Shown piece after piece: positions 7,939-15,854 of a stretch of 31,250 nucleotides of DNA. The stretch is from an uncultured Collinsella sp. (GTDB lineage Bacteria; Actinomycetota; Coriobacteriia; Coriobacteriales; Coriobacteriaceae), in contig UQJA01000009.1 in assembly GCA_900541285.1 (NCBI GenBank), forward strand, positions 1-31,250, given 5' to 3'. Below the pieces are notes generated by a model that searched no databases, was not told the origin of the DNA, and was given only the letters and a program-made list of their open reading frames with translations. Numbering within the stretch: position 1 is the stretch's first letter; each line of letters starts with the position of its first letter. The position numbers and the translations under genes are program-made.

Positions 7939-8028
7939 CTAAGCGAGCAAGGTGACGTGAAAGAGGAGGGCATTGACCTTTTGGTCATGCCCGACGATTG
8001 AACGTCAGATTGCCGCTTAGGGGCGTTT
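7939..8028 (-). terminator. Nested hairpin after proB, probable terminator
   Basis: The outer arms AAACGCCCCTAAGCG (7939-7953) and CGCTTAGGGGCGTTT (8014-8028) are perfect 15-bp inverse complements. Inside, TGACGT pairs with ACGTCA, and GGGCATTGACC pairs with GGTCATGCCC over a short T-rich loop. On the minus strand the outer stem ends in GTTTTCGC. It starts 15 bases after the proB stop, so it probably terminates proB. At 90 nt with three nested stems it is larger than a plain terminator. Confidence 0.6.
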
Positions 8029-8042
8029 GCAGCGTCAATTGG

Positions 8043-9175
8043 TTATGCAAATACGATCAAGTTATCCCTGTGTATCGCGGGCTTCTCGGCCAAGTCGGCC
8101 AGCAGGCGGTTGCTGGCAATCTGGTCCTGACGGCGTCCGGCTGCAAGCTCCAGCACGTCCGAATCGGCCTCGGCGATACCGCGGGCGACGACCATACCTC
8201 TCGGATCGCACACATCGAGCACATCGCCCTCGGCAAACTGGCCATCAACCTCGCGAATACCCACCGCGAGCAAGGACGAGCCACGGCTGACCAGCGCCTT
8301 CGCAGCACCATCATCGACCGTCACCGAACCATGCGCCTTGTCGCCCAGCGCGATCCACAGCTTGCGGGGTGCGATGTCCAGACGCTCCGCCGGCGGATCG
8401 AACAGCGTGCCCACGCTCTCGCCGCGGGCGAGACGCACGAGCGCATCGGGCTCCTCGCCCGAGCAAATCACGCTCTGGATGCCCGCCGTCATCAGGATGC
8501 GGCTCGCGCGGATCTTGGTAATCATGCCGCCCGTTCCCACCGATGTGGAAGAATCGCCCGCCGAGGCGATAATCTTGGCATCGATCTTATGCACGACCGG
8601 GACGAACTCGGCCGTGGGGTCCTCATGCGGATTGGCGGTATAGAGACCATCGATGTCCGAGAGCGTCACGCACAGATCGGCAGAAACCAGGCAGCTCACA
8701 AGCGCCGCCAGTGTGTCGTTGTCGCCAAACTTGATCTCATCGACGGTAACGGTATCGTTCTCGTTGACGACCGGCACCACGCCAAGCTCCACGAGGCGCA
8801 GCAGGGCGTCGCGCGCATGCAGGTAGGACGTGCGGCGGGCCGTGTCGTGGCGCGTGAGCAGTACGAGCGAGGTGAGCAGGTCGCGCGCATGAAACTCCTC
8901 GTCGTAGGCCGACGAGATGATGCACTGACCAGCCGAGGCGCAGGCCTGCAGGCTCGGCAGATCGCCGACCGGCCGTTACCGTGGCGGAACCCCAGCACGG
9001 GGTAGCCACAGGCGATAGCGCCCGAGCTCACCACGACCAGACGCCAGCCGAGCTTGCGCAGCACTGCGGCCTGATCGGCAAGTCCGCCGATAAAGGAGCG
9101 GTTGACCTTGCCATCGGCGCCCACAACCGTGGACGAACCGATCTTTACCACCATCGTTTTATAAGAAGTCGTCAT
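8043..9175 (-). pseudogene. proB: Glutamate 5-kinase ProB, broken by a one-base frameshift
   Basis: Glutamate 5-kinase makes glutamyl-5-phosphate from glutamate and ATP, the first step of proline synthesis. Frame 1 from the ATG at 9175 gives MTTSYKTMVVKIGSSTVV and reaches VVSSGAIACGYPVLGFRH. The next conserved stretch, RPVGDLPSLQACASAGQ, is in another frame. That frame continues through VPVVNENDTV, FGDNDTLAALVS, the kinase core and a C-terminal PUA-like domain, ending NLIVFA. The break lies at about 8970-8985 in GC-rich sequence and corresponds to loss of one base. Rejoined, the protein would be about 377 residues, normal for the family. No clear ribosome binding site precedes the ATG. proA is not adjacent. 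Either a recent pseudogene or a base-call error. Confidence 0.9.
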
Positions 9176-9254
9176 ACGTCAAACCAATCAACTGTTCAGC
9201 GAACGGCCGAGCTGGCGGCCAAGGGAGCGTGACTCGCCCCTACCGCCCAAGGAA

Positions 9255-10760
9255 TTAGTGAGCCCAGGGGAAAGCCGAAGCCGCGGCCATGTTCTTGCGC
9301 ACGAGCTCGTCGCGCACCTGAGCCAGGCCCTGCTCCATGCCCACAACATAGGTCTGCGGGTACAGGAAGCGCTTGAAAGCTGCGTCCAGATGATCGAGTG
9401 CCCAAGCACAGCGCTCGCGCGCGTCCTTGATGCTCTCACGCGGAGCAACCGCACTGCCGTCGCGCACGATCGGCACCAGCAGCTCACGATACTCAAGCTC
9501 GGACACGTCGGTCACCAGCGCCGCATCGTTTACGGCCACGAGGGTATTGCCGCGCGCGGCGCCCTCACCTGCCAGATGGTCCTCGTCATAGATCATGTCG
9601 CAGACCGGGCCGCCAAAGCCATCGTAATAACGGCGCACGCGCTGCACGCCGGGAATCGTGCGCTTGTAGGGCTGCTCGGAAAGCTTCACCACCGGCGTCC
9701 ACGGGTCCGTCTCGCTCGCGCGGCGGGCCGAAAGCTTGTACACGCCGCCCAGCGCCGGCTGATCGTAGCAGGTCGCGAGCTTGGTGCCCACGCCAAAGCT
9801 ATCGATGGGCGCACCCTGGTCGAGCAGCGACTGGATCGTGTACTCGTCCAGGTCGTTGGAGACCGAAATCCCCACATAGGGCAGGCCCTCAGCATCAAAA
9901 CGGCCGCGGACATACTTGGACAGCTTGGCGAGGTCGCCCGAGTCGATGCGAATAGCCGACAGGCGCTCGCCCACCGCCTCCATCTCCTTGGCAACCGTAA
10001 TGGCATGCTCGCAGCCCTCGCGTACATCGTAGGTGTCGATGAGCAGCGTACAGTTCTTGGGGCTCGACTTGGCAAATGCGCGGAAGGCCTCGAGCTCAGA
10101 ATCGAAGCTCATCACCCAGCTGTGCGCATGCGTGCCAAAGACGGGAATACCGTAGCGGCGACCGGCGAGCACATTAGACGTAGAGGAACAGCCGGCAACG
10201 TAGCTCGCGCGCGCGACGGCCAGGCCGCCATCGGGACCCTGGGCACGGCGCAGGCCAAACTCGGCCACGGGACGACCGTCGGCCGCCAACACCACGCGCG
10301 CCGTCTTGGTGGCAACAAGCGTCTGGAAGCCGACGATGTTGAGCAGCGCGGTCTCGAGAAGCTGGCACTCCAGCGACGGGCCGGTGACGCGCACCATGGG
10401 CTCGCGCGGAAACACGAGCTCGCCCTCGGGCACGGCGTCAATGTTCACGTGCGCACGGAAGTTGCGCAGGTAGTCGAGGAATGCAGGCTTAAACATCGCG
10501 CCGCCGGCCGGAGCCTGGAGCGAAGCTAGATAGTCGATGTCCTCGGGCGTAAAGCGCAGGTTCTCGACAAGCTCGGGCAGCTCGGCGGTGCCGCACATGA
10601 CGGCATAGGCGCTGCCAAAGGGATGGTCGCGGTAAAACGCCGTAAAACAACCCTGCTCATTGGCCTTGTCGCTCTCCCACAGGCCCTGGGCCATAGTGAG
10701 TTCGTACAGATCGGTGAGCATTGCAATGTCGGTGGGATGCGAGATGTCGGTCAAAGCCAT
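9255..10760 (-). CDS. pncB: Nicotinate phosphoribosyltransferase
   Basis: This 501-residue enzyme joins nicotinate and PRPP to give nicotinate mononucleotide, the entry step of the Preiss-Handler NAD salvage pathway. The N-terminus LTDLYELTMAQGLWE is a family hallmark. EFGLRRAQG at 167-175 and GTHAHS at 209-214 follow; H213 matches the histidine phosphorylated by ATP in this family. RIDSGDLAKLS and SFGVGTKL are further conserved blocks. The length agrees with the long bacterial NAPRTase class. The ATG at 10760 has GAAAGG 7 bases upstream. It lies 84 bases after the small membrane-protein gene and 79 bases before proB on the same strand. A shared transcript is possible but not shown. Confidence 0.96.
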   Translation of the reverse strand: MALTDISHPTDIAMLTDLYELTMAQGLWESDKANEQGCFTAFYRDHPFGSAYAVMCGTAELPELVENLRFTPEDIDYLASLQAPAGGAMFKPAFLDYLRNFRAHVNIDAVPEGELVFPREPMVRVTGPSLECQLLETALLNIVGFQTLVATKTARVVLAADGRPVAEFGLRRAQGPDGGLAVARASYVAGCSSTSNVLAGRRYGIPVFGTHAHSWVMSFDSELEAFRAFAKSSPKNCTLLIDTYDVREGCEHAITVAKEMEAVGERLSAIRIDSGDLAKLSKYVRGRFDAEGLPYVGISVSNDLDEYTIQSLLDQGAPIDSFGVGTKLATCYDQPALGGVYKLSARRASETDPWTPVVKLSEQPYKRTIPGVQRVRRYYDGFGGPVCDMIYDEDHLAGEGAARGNTLVAVNDAALVTDVSELEYRELLVPIVRDGSAVAPRESIKDARERCAWALDHLDAAFKRFLYPQTYVVGMEQGLAQVRDELVRKNMAAASAFPWAH

Positions 10761-10844
10761 GGGGCGACCTTTCGGATGTGTGGTGCAGAATTTGAGTGTT
10801 GGACGAGAGCAGAGGATGCGGACATGACGGCCGATGCAAATCGG

Positions 10845-11297
10845 TTAGAGCAGGCCCATTCTGGTCAGAATCGTGTAGCCCATAAAGATGACAAACGCGA
10901 TGAGGGCAAGGACAATGATGATTTTTTGAGCCGGCGCCATGCCAGGGATCTCGTTCTCGCCCGTAGGCTCCTTGGAGGTAACCATGCGCTGGGCAAAGGT
11001 CATCTCGTCACGGCTCGGCTTGGGCTCGACGGACTTGGGACGAACGGCCTTTTTAGGCTGAAGTTTGGGCGCGGCAGGTGCAGGCTTCGCGGCAGCGGGC
11101 TTGGGTGCGGGCGCCGGCGCGGATGCGGCGTTCGCGGCGACCTCCTCGGCCTTCGCACGCTCGACACGCAGGGCAGCCAGCTCCTCACGCTCGAGACGGG
11201 CCTCTTCCTGGGCCTCGCGGCGGGCCTTCTCAGCGCGGAGCTCTTCCAACTCAGCGCGCTCCTCGTCGGACAATGGTTGGGACTCAAGCTCGGCCAT
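10845..11297 (-). CDS. Small C-terminally membrane-anchored coiled-coil protein, unknown
   Basis: I do not recognise this 150-residue protein. From the ATG at 11297 (AAAGGG 8 bases upstream) it begins MAELESQPLSDEERAELEEL. A strongly charged Glu/Arg-rich stretch, probably a coiled coil, runs to about residue 60. An Ala/Pro/Lys linker covers about 60-95, then a polar segment, and one hydrophobic span KIIIVLALIAFVIFMGYTIL lies close to the C-terminus. It looks like a tail-anchored membrane protein with a cytoplasmic coiled coil. An in-frame ATG at 11333 lies inside the tRNA terminator and is unlikely. Neighbours are tRNA-Ala upstream and pncB downstream; they give no clue to its role. Confidence 0.75.
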   Translation of the reverse strand: MAELESQPLSDEERAELEELRAEKARREAQEEARLEREELAALRVERAKAEEVAANAASAPAPAPKPAAAKPAPAAPKLQPKKAVRPKSVEPKPSRDEMTFAQRMVTSKEPTGENEIPGMAPAQKIIIVLALIAFVIFMGYTILTRMGLL

Positions 11298-11314
11298 GGT
11301 ACAGCCCTTTCTTT

Positions 11315-11347
11315 TAAAAAAAGCCGCCGACACAATGTCAGCGGCTT
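11315..11347 (-). terminator. Rho-independent terminator of tRNA-Ala
   Basis: On the minus strand AAGCCGCTGAC pairs with GTCGGCGGCTT across a 5-base loop and runs into a T-tract at 11320-11314. It lies 15 bases after the tRNA 3' end and just before the 11297 gene. Confidence 0.85.
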
Positions 11348-11361
11348 ATCAAATCCAAGGG

Positions 11362-11434
11362 TGGAGACGAAGGGAGTCGAACCCTCGGCCTCTGCCATGC
11401 GACGGCAGCGCTCTCCCAACTGAGCTACGTCCCC
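11362..11434 (-). tRNA. tRNA-Ala (anticodon CGC)
   Basis: The minus strand folds as a standard cloverleaf. Acceptor GGGGACG pairs with CGTCTCC. The D-stem is GCTC/GAGC, the anticodon stem CTGCC/GGCAG carries loop GTCGCAT, and the T-arm holds TTCGACT. The anticodon CGC reads GCG. The acceptor shows the G3·U70 pair that marks alanine tRNAs. CCA is not encoded. It has its own promoter and terminator. Confidence 0.97.
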
Positions 11435-11447
11435 AGGACAAGTTGAT

Positions 11448-11475
11448 ATTTTACCTACGGCTCGCCAACTGTCAA
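11448..11475 (-). promoter_or_regulatory. Promoter of tRNA-Ala
   Basis: On the minus strand a perfect -35 TTGACA (11475-11470) is followed after 16 bases by TAAAAT (11453-11448). The tRNA begins 13 bases after the -10. Confidence 0.85.
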
Positions 11476-11539
11476 CGCCCAATACCCAGTCTTTTTGGAA
11501 CGGGGCTGTTTTGACTACTTTTCGAACGCTCGAGCCACC

Positions 11540-11576
11540 CGATGATTATTTATCCCCCGTCCCAGAAAAATCATCG
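11540..11576 (-). repeat. Palindromic repeat, CGATGATT family, copy 1
   Basis: CGATGATT (11540-11547) and AATCATCG (11569-11576) are perfect inverse complements around a C-rich loop containing CCCCGTCCCAGA. The unit starts 10 bases after the stop of the radical SAM gene and may act as its terminator. A close relative lies at 22648-22680. Confidence 0.65.
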
Positions 11577-11585
11577 ACAAACGCA

Positions 11586-12524
11586 CTACTTTGCGCTGGT
11601 AAGAACACCGGTGGTGTCGAAGGCCGGGGTGAAGCTCTCGTCTACCGCGCCGCCCTCTTGCCAGAACATGGTCGTAAAGCCCAGGTCGTCGGCATGGTCG
11701 AGCACCCGCTCGTACTCCTCGCGCGTCACGGCACGCGCCAGGTCGCCGCCCTGCTCGCGCATGAGTACATTGGGCGTGTACTGGTTCATGACCGAGATCG
11801 GCACATCGCCCACCGTCTGCCACACCAGGTCCAGTACGCGACACGAATCGTCCGCATGCCCCGGCAGCACCAGGTGACGCACGATCATGCCGCGCTTCAT
11901 GAGCCCGTCCTCGTCCACCAGCTCTCCCCCGCGGCGCTCGATCTCGCGCGCCATCTGCGCTAAGCCCGACACGGCCACACGCGGGTAGTCCTTAATGTGA
12001 GAGAGCGACTGCGCAAGCCCCGCATCGGCATATTTAAAGTCGGTAAGCCACACATCGACCAGATCGCCGAGCGCCGCCACGGCACTCGCGCGCTCATAGC
12101 CACTCGTGTTGTAGACGATTGGGATGACCAGCCCGCGCGCCCGTGCCGCGGCAATCGCAGCCGGCAGCAGGTGCGCGTAGTGAGTCGCCGTCACCAAGTT
12201 AATATTGTTCGCACCCTGGTCCTGCAGCTCCAACATAATCTCGAGCAAGCGCTCGGGCGAAATCTCAAGCCCAAAATTGCCCGTCGAGATCTCGTGGTTC
12301 TGGCAATAGACACATTTGAGCGAGCAACCGCTAAAGAAGATCGTGCCCGAACCGGCCTCGCCCGAGATAGGCGGCTCCTCCCACATATGAAGCGCCGCGC
12401 GGGCCACCTTGAGCGTGTCGTTAGCACCGCACACGCCGTGCGCGCCCTCATCGCGCGCCGCACCGCAACGTCGCGGGCACAAATGACAGGCGGGCGAAAA
12501 AAGTTCGGTCAAGGACGTCGGCAT
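11586..12524 (-). CDS. PflX-like radical SAM iron-sulfur protein
   Basis: This 313-residue protein has the radical SAM cluster motif CxxxCxxC at C67, C71 and C74 (CSLKCVYCQN). It is preceded by a cysteine set at C13, C16, C20 and C32 (CHLCPRRCG and GVCG), which suggests a second metal or zinc site. The layout matches the PflX group (COG1313), related to pyruvate formate-lyase activating enzymes. The true substrate of this group is not established. I chose the ATG at 12524, with TTGGAG 10 bases upstream; an ATG at 12653 adds 43 unconserved residues that would run back over the divergent non-coding region. No formate-lyase gene is adjacent, so activation of that enzyme is not supported here. 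Confidence 0.88.
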   Translation of the reverse strand: MPTSLTELFSPACHLCPRRCGAARDEGAHGVCGANDTLKVARAALHMWEEPPISGEAGSGTIFFSGCSLKCVYCQNHEISTGNFGLEISPERLLEIMLELQDQGANNINLVTATHYAHLLPAAIAAARARGLVIPIVYNTSGYERASAVAALGDLVDVWLTDFKYADAGLAQSLSHIKDYPRVAVSGLAQMAREIERRGGELVDEDGLMKRGMIVRHLVLPGHADDSCRVLDLVWQTVGDVPISVMNQYTPNVLMREQGGDLARAVTREEYERVLDHADDLGFTTMFWQEGGAVDESFTPAFDTTGVLTSAK

Positions 12525-12663
12525 AAAAAAACATGCTCCAAAACAACGATTCAGCAGCTCAAACGCAAAAGGGCCAACCGCACAGACGGCTCGAGCCCAA
12601 GGCGCCGTAATCGTCCGACACGATTTTTGTAATGTCAAGACTGGAATCCACAAAGTGCCGCTT

Positions 12664-12820
12664 TATGATGTAGGTATTCCGCCCCCCGCGGAGCAACTGG
12701 GTGAACCGTCGCGTTTATTTAGGGAGCCCACACAGTCGTACCTAGTACAGGTATCCTTCGTTGTTAAGGACGCTGGAACAGTCGATGAGGGCACCCACCT
12801 GTTTTAGGTGGGTTCATTTT
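12664..12820 (+). ncRNA. Candidate 6S-like small RNA with overlapping terminator
   Basis: No reading frame covers this stretch, yet it is strongly structured and bounded. TATGAT at 12664-12669 is a good -10, though the -35 is weak. A hairpin TCCGC-CCCCC-GCGGA follows. Then GGGTG...CGTCG pairs with CGATG...CACCC to close a long arm. Within this arm, TACC/GGTA and TCCTT/AAGGA form two small hairpins. The 3' part GAGGGCACCCACCT resembles the end of many Gram-positive 6S RNAs. ACCCACCT (12793-12800) also pairs with AGGTGGGT (12806-12813) as a terminator. 6S RNA binds sigma-A RNA polymerase. The assignment comes from memory of family sequence and shape, and it could be another RNA. Confidence 0.45.
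12793..12820 (+). terminator. Terminator of the candidate small RNA
   Basis: ACCCACCT and AGGTGGGT form a perfect 8-bp stem over GTTTT, followed by TCATTTT. Confidence 0.75.
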
Positions 12821-13051
12821 CGTAACGTGGGGGGTGGTTTTCTTTTGCCGAAAATCACCATTACAGTCCATATGGATCCCCGCCGGCATCCCGACAAGCC
12901 ATCGACAACATCCCAATATCTGGTAAGCGCGTGATTATCGCTGCGTGCAATTACATGCACCCCCCTTGGTCGAGTATTATGGTTCGGCTATGCCCTTTGC
13001 GCATGGCGTTCTTCTGACCTTTTCCTTCGACGCTTGGCGGTTTTTAGATTC

Positions 13052-14251
13052 ATGGCTTCATCCCCGAGCTACATACCGTACCTATGCGTGGCAGCGGCGG
13101 CCTTTATCACGACCTTCCTCGCGGTGCCCCTGGTCAAGCGCTTGGCAATTAAACTCGATGCCGTCGACTATCCTTCTAAGCGCCGCATCAACACCAAGCC
13201 CATCCCGCGTTTGGGCGGAACGGCGGTGTTTTTGGGCCTGGTCGTTGCCTGCATTGTGCAAATCCTAGGCACCTGGCACCTAGGCTGGCCACCCGTCCTG
13301 GTGCCGCACCCGCGCCTTCACATTAGTTATCCCATGCTGGCGCTCTCCTTTACCGTCATCTTTGCGACCGGCGCTATCGACGACGTCTTCCAGCTCAAGC
13401 CCAAGCGAAAGCTGGCCGGACAGGTCCTCGCCGCGCTCGTCGCCTGTATCGGCGGCCTGCGGATCGGCGTCATCGTCAACCCGTTTGCCCCCGGCGAGAT
13501 CATGCTCGGGTGGCTCGCCTACCCCATCACCGTAATCTATCTGGTGGCATTCACCAACATCATTAACCTCATCGACGGCCTCGACGGCTTGGCCACGGGC
13601 ATCTGCGGCATCGCCTCGTTCACCATGTTTTCGATGGCCGTTCTCTCGGGCCGCATCGACGCCGCCGCGCTCTCCATTGCGCTCTTTGGCGCCTGTCTGG
13701 CCTTTTTGCGCTACAACTTCAACCCCGCAAGCATCTTCTTGGGCGACTCGGGGTCGCTGCTGTTGGGCTTCGCCTTGGGCTCCATCTCGCTGCTCAACGT
13801 GAGCCGCACCGCCGCGCTCACCTCGCTCATCATCCCGCTCATCGTGGCAGGCGTGCCCATCATCGACACGTTCAGCGCCATCGTGCGCCGCAAGCGCGCC
13901 CACATTAGCATCGGACAGGCCGACAAGGGCCACATCCACCACCGCCTGATCCAAGAGGGTTACAACCAGAAGCAGGCCGTGCTGCTCATCTACGCCTGGT
14001 GCATCATGCTTTCGGCCGGCGCCGCCGCGATCAATCAGGTCGAGGTGCCCACGCGCGTGCTCATCTTTGTCGTGCTCGCCATTGGCTCGGCTGCCTTCGC
14101 CAAGCACCTGCACCTGTTTGAGCCCGTCCTGCGCCACCATTACAACAAGCGCACACACGAGGACGAGCTGGTAACCCCCGACGACCCCGCCTTTAAACAG
14201 GAGGAGCAGGCAGCCGAGGAGCGCAAGGAGGAGCGCCGCCACAGGCGCTAG
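13052..14251 (+). CDS. Undecaprenyl-phosphate GlcNAc-1-phosphate transferase (WecA/TagO family)
   Basis: This is a polytopic membrane enzyme of about 399 residues that moves a sugar-1-phosphate from a UDP-sugar to undecaprenyl phosphate, starting a wall or surface polysaccharide. Family motifs are all present: KPIPRLGG at 49-56, the Asp pair DD at 110-111 before VFQLKPKRKLAGQ, NLIDGLDG at 172-179, GDSGS at 231-235 and the loop HIHHR at 294-298. About ten hydrophobic spans are visible. The C-terminus is a charged tail ending KEERRHRR. I prefer the ATG at 13052; a TTG at 13034 is also possible, and neither has a strong ribosome binding site. The substrate (GlcNAc or another sugar) cannot be settled. 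It follows the candidate small RNA and precedes trpS. Confidence 0.92.
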   Translation: MASSPSYIPYLCVAAAAFITTFLAVPLVKRLAIKLDAVDYPSKRRINTKPIPRLGGTAVFLGLVVACIVQILGTWHLGWPPVLVPHPRLHISYPMLALSFTVIFATGAIDDVFQLKPKRKLAGQVLAALVACIGGLRIGVIVNPFAPGEIMLGWLAYPITVIYLVAFTNIINLIDGLDGLATGICGIASFTMFSMAVLSGRIDAAALSIALFGACLAFLRYNFNPASIFLGDSGSLLLGFALGSISLLNVSRTAALTSLIIPLIVAGVPIIDTFSAIVRRKRAHISIGQADKGHIHHRLIQEGYNQKQAVLLIYAWCIMLSAGAAAINQVEVPTRVLIFVVLAIGSAAFAKHLHLFEPVLRHHYNKRTHEDELVTPDDPAFKQEEQAAEERKEERRHRR

Positions 14252-14411
14252 GTTTTATTGCCGAGGAAGTGACTCTTTGCTGCTGGCCGCTCGCGACCGC
14301 GTCGCGACCGCCGCATAGCCCTCGCCCTACCGGCACCTCACCTACTTGCGCCCCACCCCTTTCAATAAACGCGTTATCATTTTGACCAATACGCATACGT
14401 TAGGAGCAATC

Positions 14412-15461
14412 ATGCCAAACGAGAACAGCTACGAAGTCGCGCTGCAAAAGAGCAACGCCATTCGCGAGGGCTTGGCAAAGACGCCCGAGAAGTTCACCAT
14501 GCTCACCGGTGACCGCCCGACCGGACGCTTGCACTTGGGTCACTACTTCGGCACCCTCAAGGGCCGTGTTGAACTGCAGAACATGGGTGCCAAGACCAAC
14601 GTGCTCATCGCCGACTACCAGGTCATCACCGACCGCGACACCACCGAGCATATCCAGGACAACGTGTACAACATGGTCATGGACTACCTTGCCTGCGGCA
14701 TCGACCCCGACAAGACCATGATCTACGCTCACTCCGCCGTGCCCGCCGCGAACCAGCTCATGCTGCCGTTCCTGTCGCTGGTGTCCGAGGCCGAGCTGGC
14801 GCGCAACCCTACGGTCAAGGCCGAGATGGAGGCCTCGGGCCACGAGCTCACCGGCCTTCTGCTCACCTACCCGGTGCACCAGGCCTGCGACATCCTGTTC
14901 TGCAAGGGCAACGTCGTGCCCGTCGGTCGCGACCAGCTGCCGCACATCGAGCTCACCCGCACCATCGCACGCCGCTTTAACAACCGCTACGGCAAGGTAT
15001 TTCCCGAGGTCGAAGCGCTGCTGTCCGAGACCCCGCTGCTGCCCGGCCTTGACGGTCGCAAGATGAGCAAGAGCTACGGCAACGCCATCAACATTTCGAT
15101 GACCGCCGAGGAGACGGCCAAGCGCATCAAGAAGAGCCAGACCGACTCCGAGCGCATGATTACGTTCGATCCCGAGAACCGCCCCGGCGTGTCCGGCCTG
15201 CTTTCCACGGCCGCCATCTGCACCGGCCGCTCCGAGGTCGAGATTGCCGAGGAGATTGGCATGGGCGGCTCCGGCCAGCTCAAGAAGTACGTGACCGAGG
15301 CCGTCAACGAGTACTTCGCCCCAATCCGCGAGCGTCGCCAGCGCTACGAGAACGACCTGGATTACGTCAAGGACGTGCTGCACGAGGGCAATCGTCGCGC
15401 CAACGAGATCGCCGAGCAGACCCTGGCCGAGGTTCAGGATGCCATGGGCATGGTGTACTAG
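14412..15461 (+). CDS. trpS: Tryptophanyl-tRNA synthetase
   Basis: The 349-residue enzyme charges tRNA-Trp. The class I signatures are clear: the HIGH-type motif HLGH at 41-44 in TGRLHLGHYFG, and KMSKS at 217-221. The start at 14412 has TTAGGAG 5 bases upstream; an in-frame ATG at 14346 gives a leader without such a site. The length is normal for bacterial TrpS. It stands alone, 160 bases after the glycosyl-phosphate transferase, and ends at a strong terminator, so it is probably monocistronic. I see no T-box-type leader. Confidence 0.97.
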   Translation: MPNENSYEVALQKSNAIREGLAKTPEKFTMLTGDRPTGRLHLGHYFGTLKGRVELQNMGAKTNVLIADYQVITDRDTTEHIQDNVYNMVMDYLACGIDPDKTMIYAHSAVPAANQLMLPFLSLVSEAELARNPTVKAEMEASGHELTGLLLTYPVHQACDILFCKGNVVPVGRDQLPHIELTRTIARRFNNRYGKVFPEVEALLSETPLLPGLDGRKMSKSYGNAINISMTAEETAKRIKKSQTDSERMITFDPENRPGVSGLLSTAAICTGRSEVEIAEEIGMGGSGQLKKYVTEAVNEYFAPIRERRQRYENDLDYVKDVLHEGNRRANEIAEQTLAEVQDAMGMVY

Positions 15462-15496
15462 ACCGATCTGCTGGCTTGAGCTTTAGATTGTTTTAG

Positions 15497-15524
15497 GGCG
15501 GGCGCTACGGCGTCCGCCTTTTTT
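15497..15524 (+). terminator. Terminator of trpS
   Basis: GGCGGGCGC pairs with GCGTCCGCC across TACG, followed by six Ts. Confidence 0.9.
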
Positions 15525-15571
15525 GGCGCCCGACTGGTTCGGCTCTCCCCGCTGCACTCCCCCGACAAACA

Positions 15572-15613
15572 GGAACAGGCCCGCTGGCAGTTAGTTGCCA
15601 GCGGGCCTGTTCC
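15572..15613. repeat. Perfect 18-bp stem palindrome
   Basis: GGAACAGGCCCGCTGGCA (15572-15589) and TGCCAGCGGGCCTGTTCC (15596-15613) are exact inverse complements over a 6-base loop GTTAGT. No T-tract follows on either strand, so it is not a standard terminator. Its perfect arms suggest a mobile or recently copied palindrome, or a strong RNA processing site. Confidence 0.75.
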
Positions 15614-15797
15614 CGAAGTACACCGTTGAATCGCACAGAGGGGAGGGATGCGAATCAAACTCAACAGGGCAGGCTTTTTCATCGCCTATTGCCTGCTCCG
15701 TTGCTGAAACCAATATAGTTCACCGTGGTTTACTTTCTGGCGTCAATATGCACCGCCATACCTTCTCCATAAGTTAGCTCCGGTAAACCTGCAACGG

Positions 15798-15838
15798 AAA
15801 ACCACCACAAAGGGGACAGGCACCTTTGTGGTGGTTTT
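15798..15838. repeat. AAAACCACCAC hairpin repeat, copy 1
   Basis: AAAACCACCACAAAGG and CCTTTGTGGTGGTTTT form a 16-bp stem over the loop GGACAGGCA. It lies 17 bases past the stop of the minus-strand Atl1-like gene. Flanking A and T runs make it a bidirectional terminator in form. Confidence 0.85.
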
Positions 15839-15854
15839 AGCCACGGCGGAGCCG

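Larger units (their letters stand above)
15462..15854. other. Gene-free stretch between trpS and the Atl1-like gene
   Basis: It holds the trpS terminator, an 18-bp perfect palindrome at 15572-15613 and the first AAAACCACCAC repeat at 15798-15838. The stretch 15614-15797 contains a possible small hairpin, GCAGGC/GCCTGC at about 15669-15696, but no convincing gene. Confidence 0.6.

Noticed and set aside
12664..12820. SRP RNA, RNase P RNA or tmRNA as the identity of the small RNA candidate
   Set aside because: The conserved cores of those RNAs (GGAAGCAGCA-type loop, GAGGAAAGTCC core, tRNA-like ends) are not present.
13280..15383. Minus-strand frames of over 300 codons opposite the glycosyl-phosphate transferase and trpS genes
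   Set aside because: No ribosome binding sites and no recognisable domains; both plus-strand genes carry complete motifs.
15458..15682. A 74-codon minus-strand frame starting MKKPALLSLIRIPPL
   Set aside because: It runs through the perfect 18-bp palindrome and the trpS terminator and has no family resemblance or good ribosome binding site.
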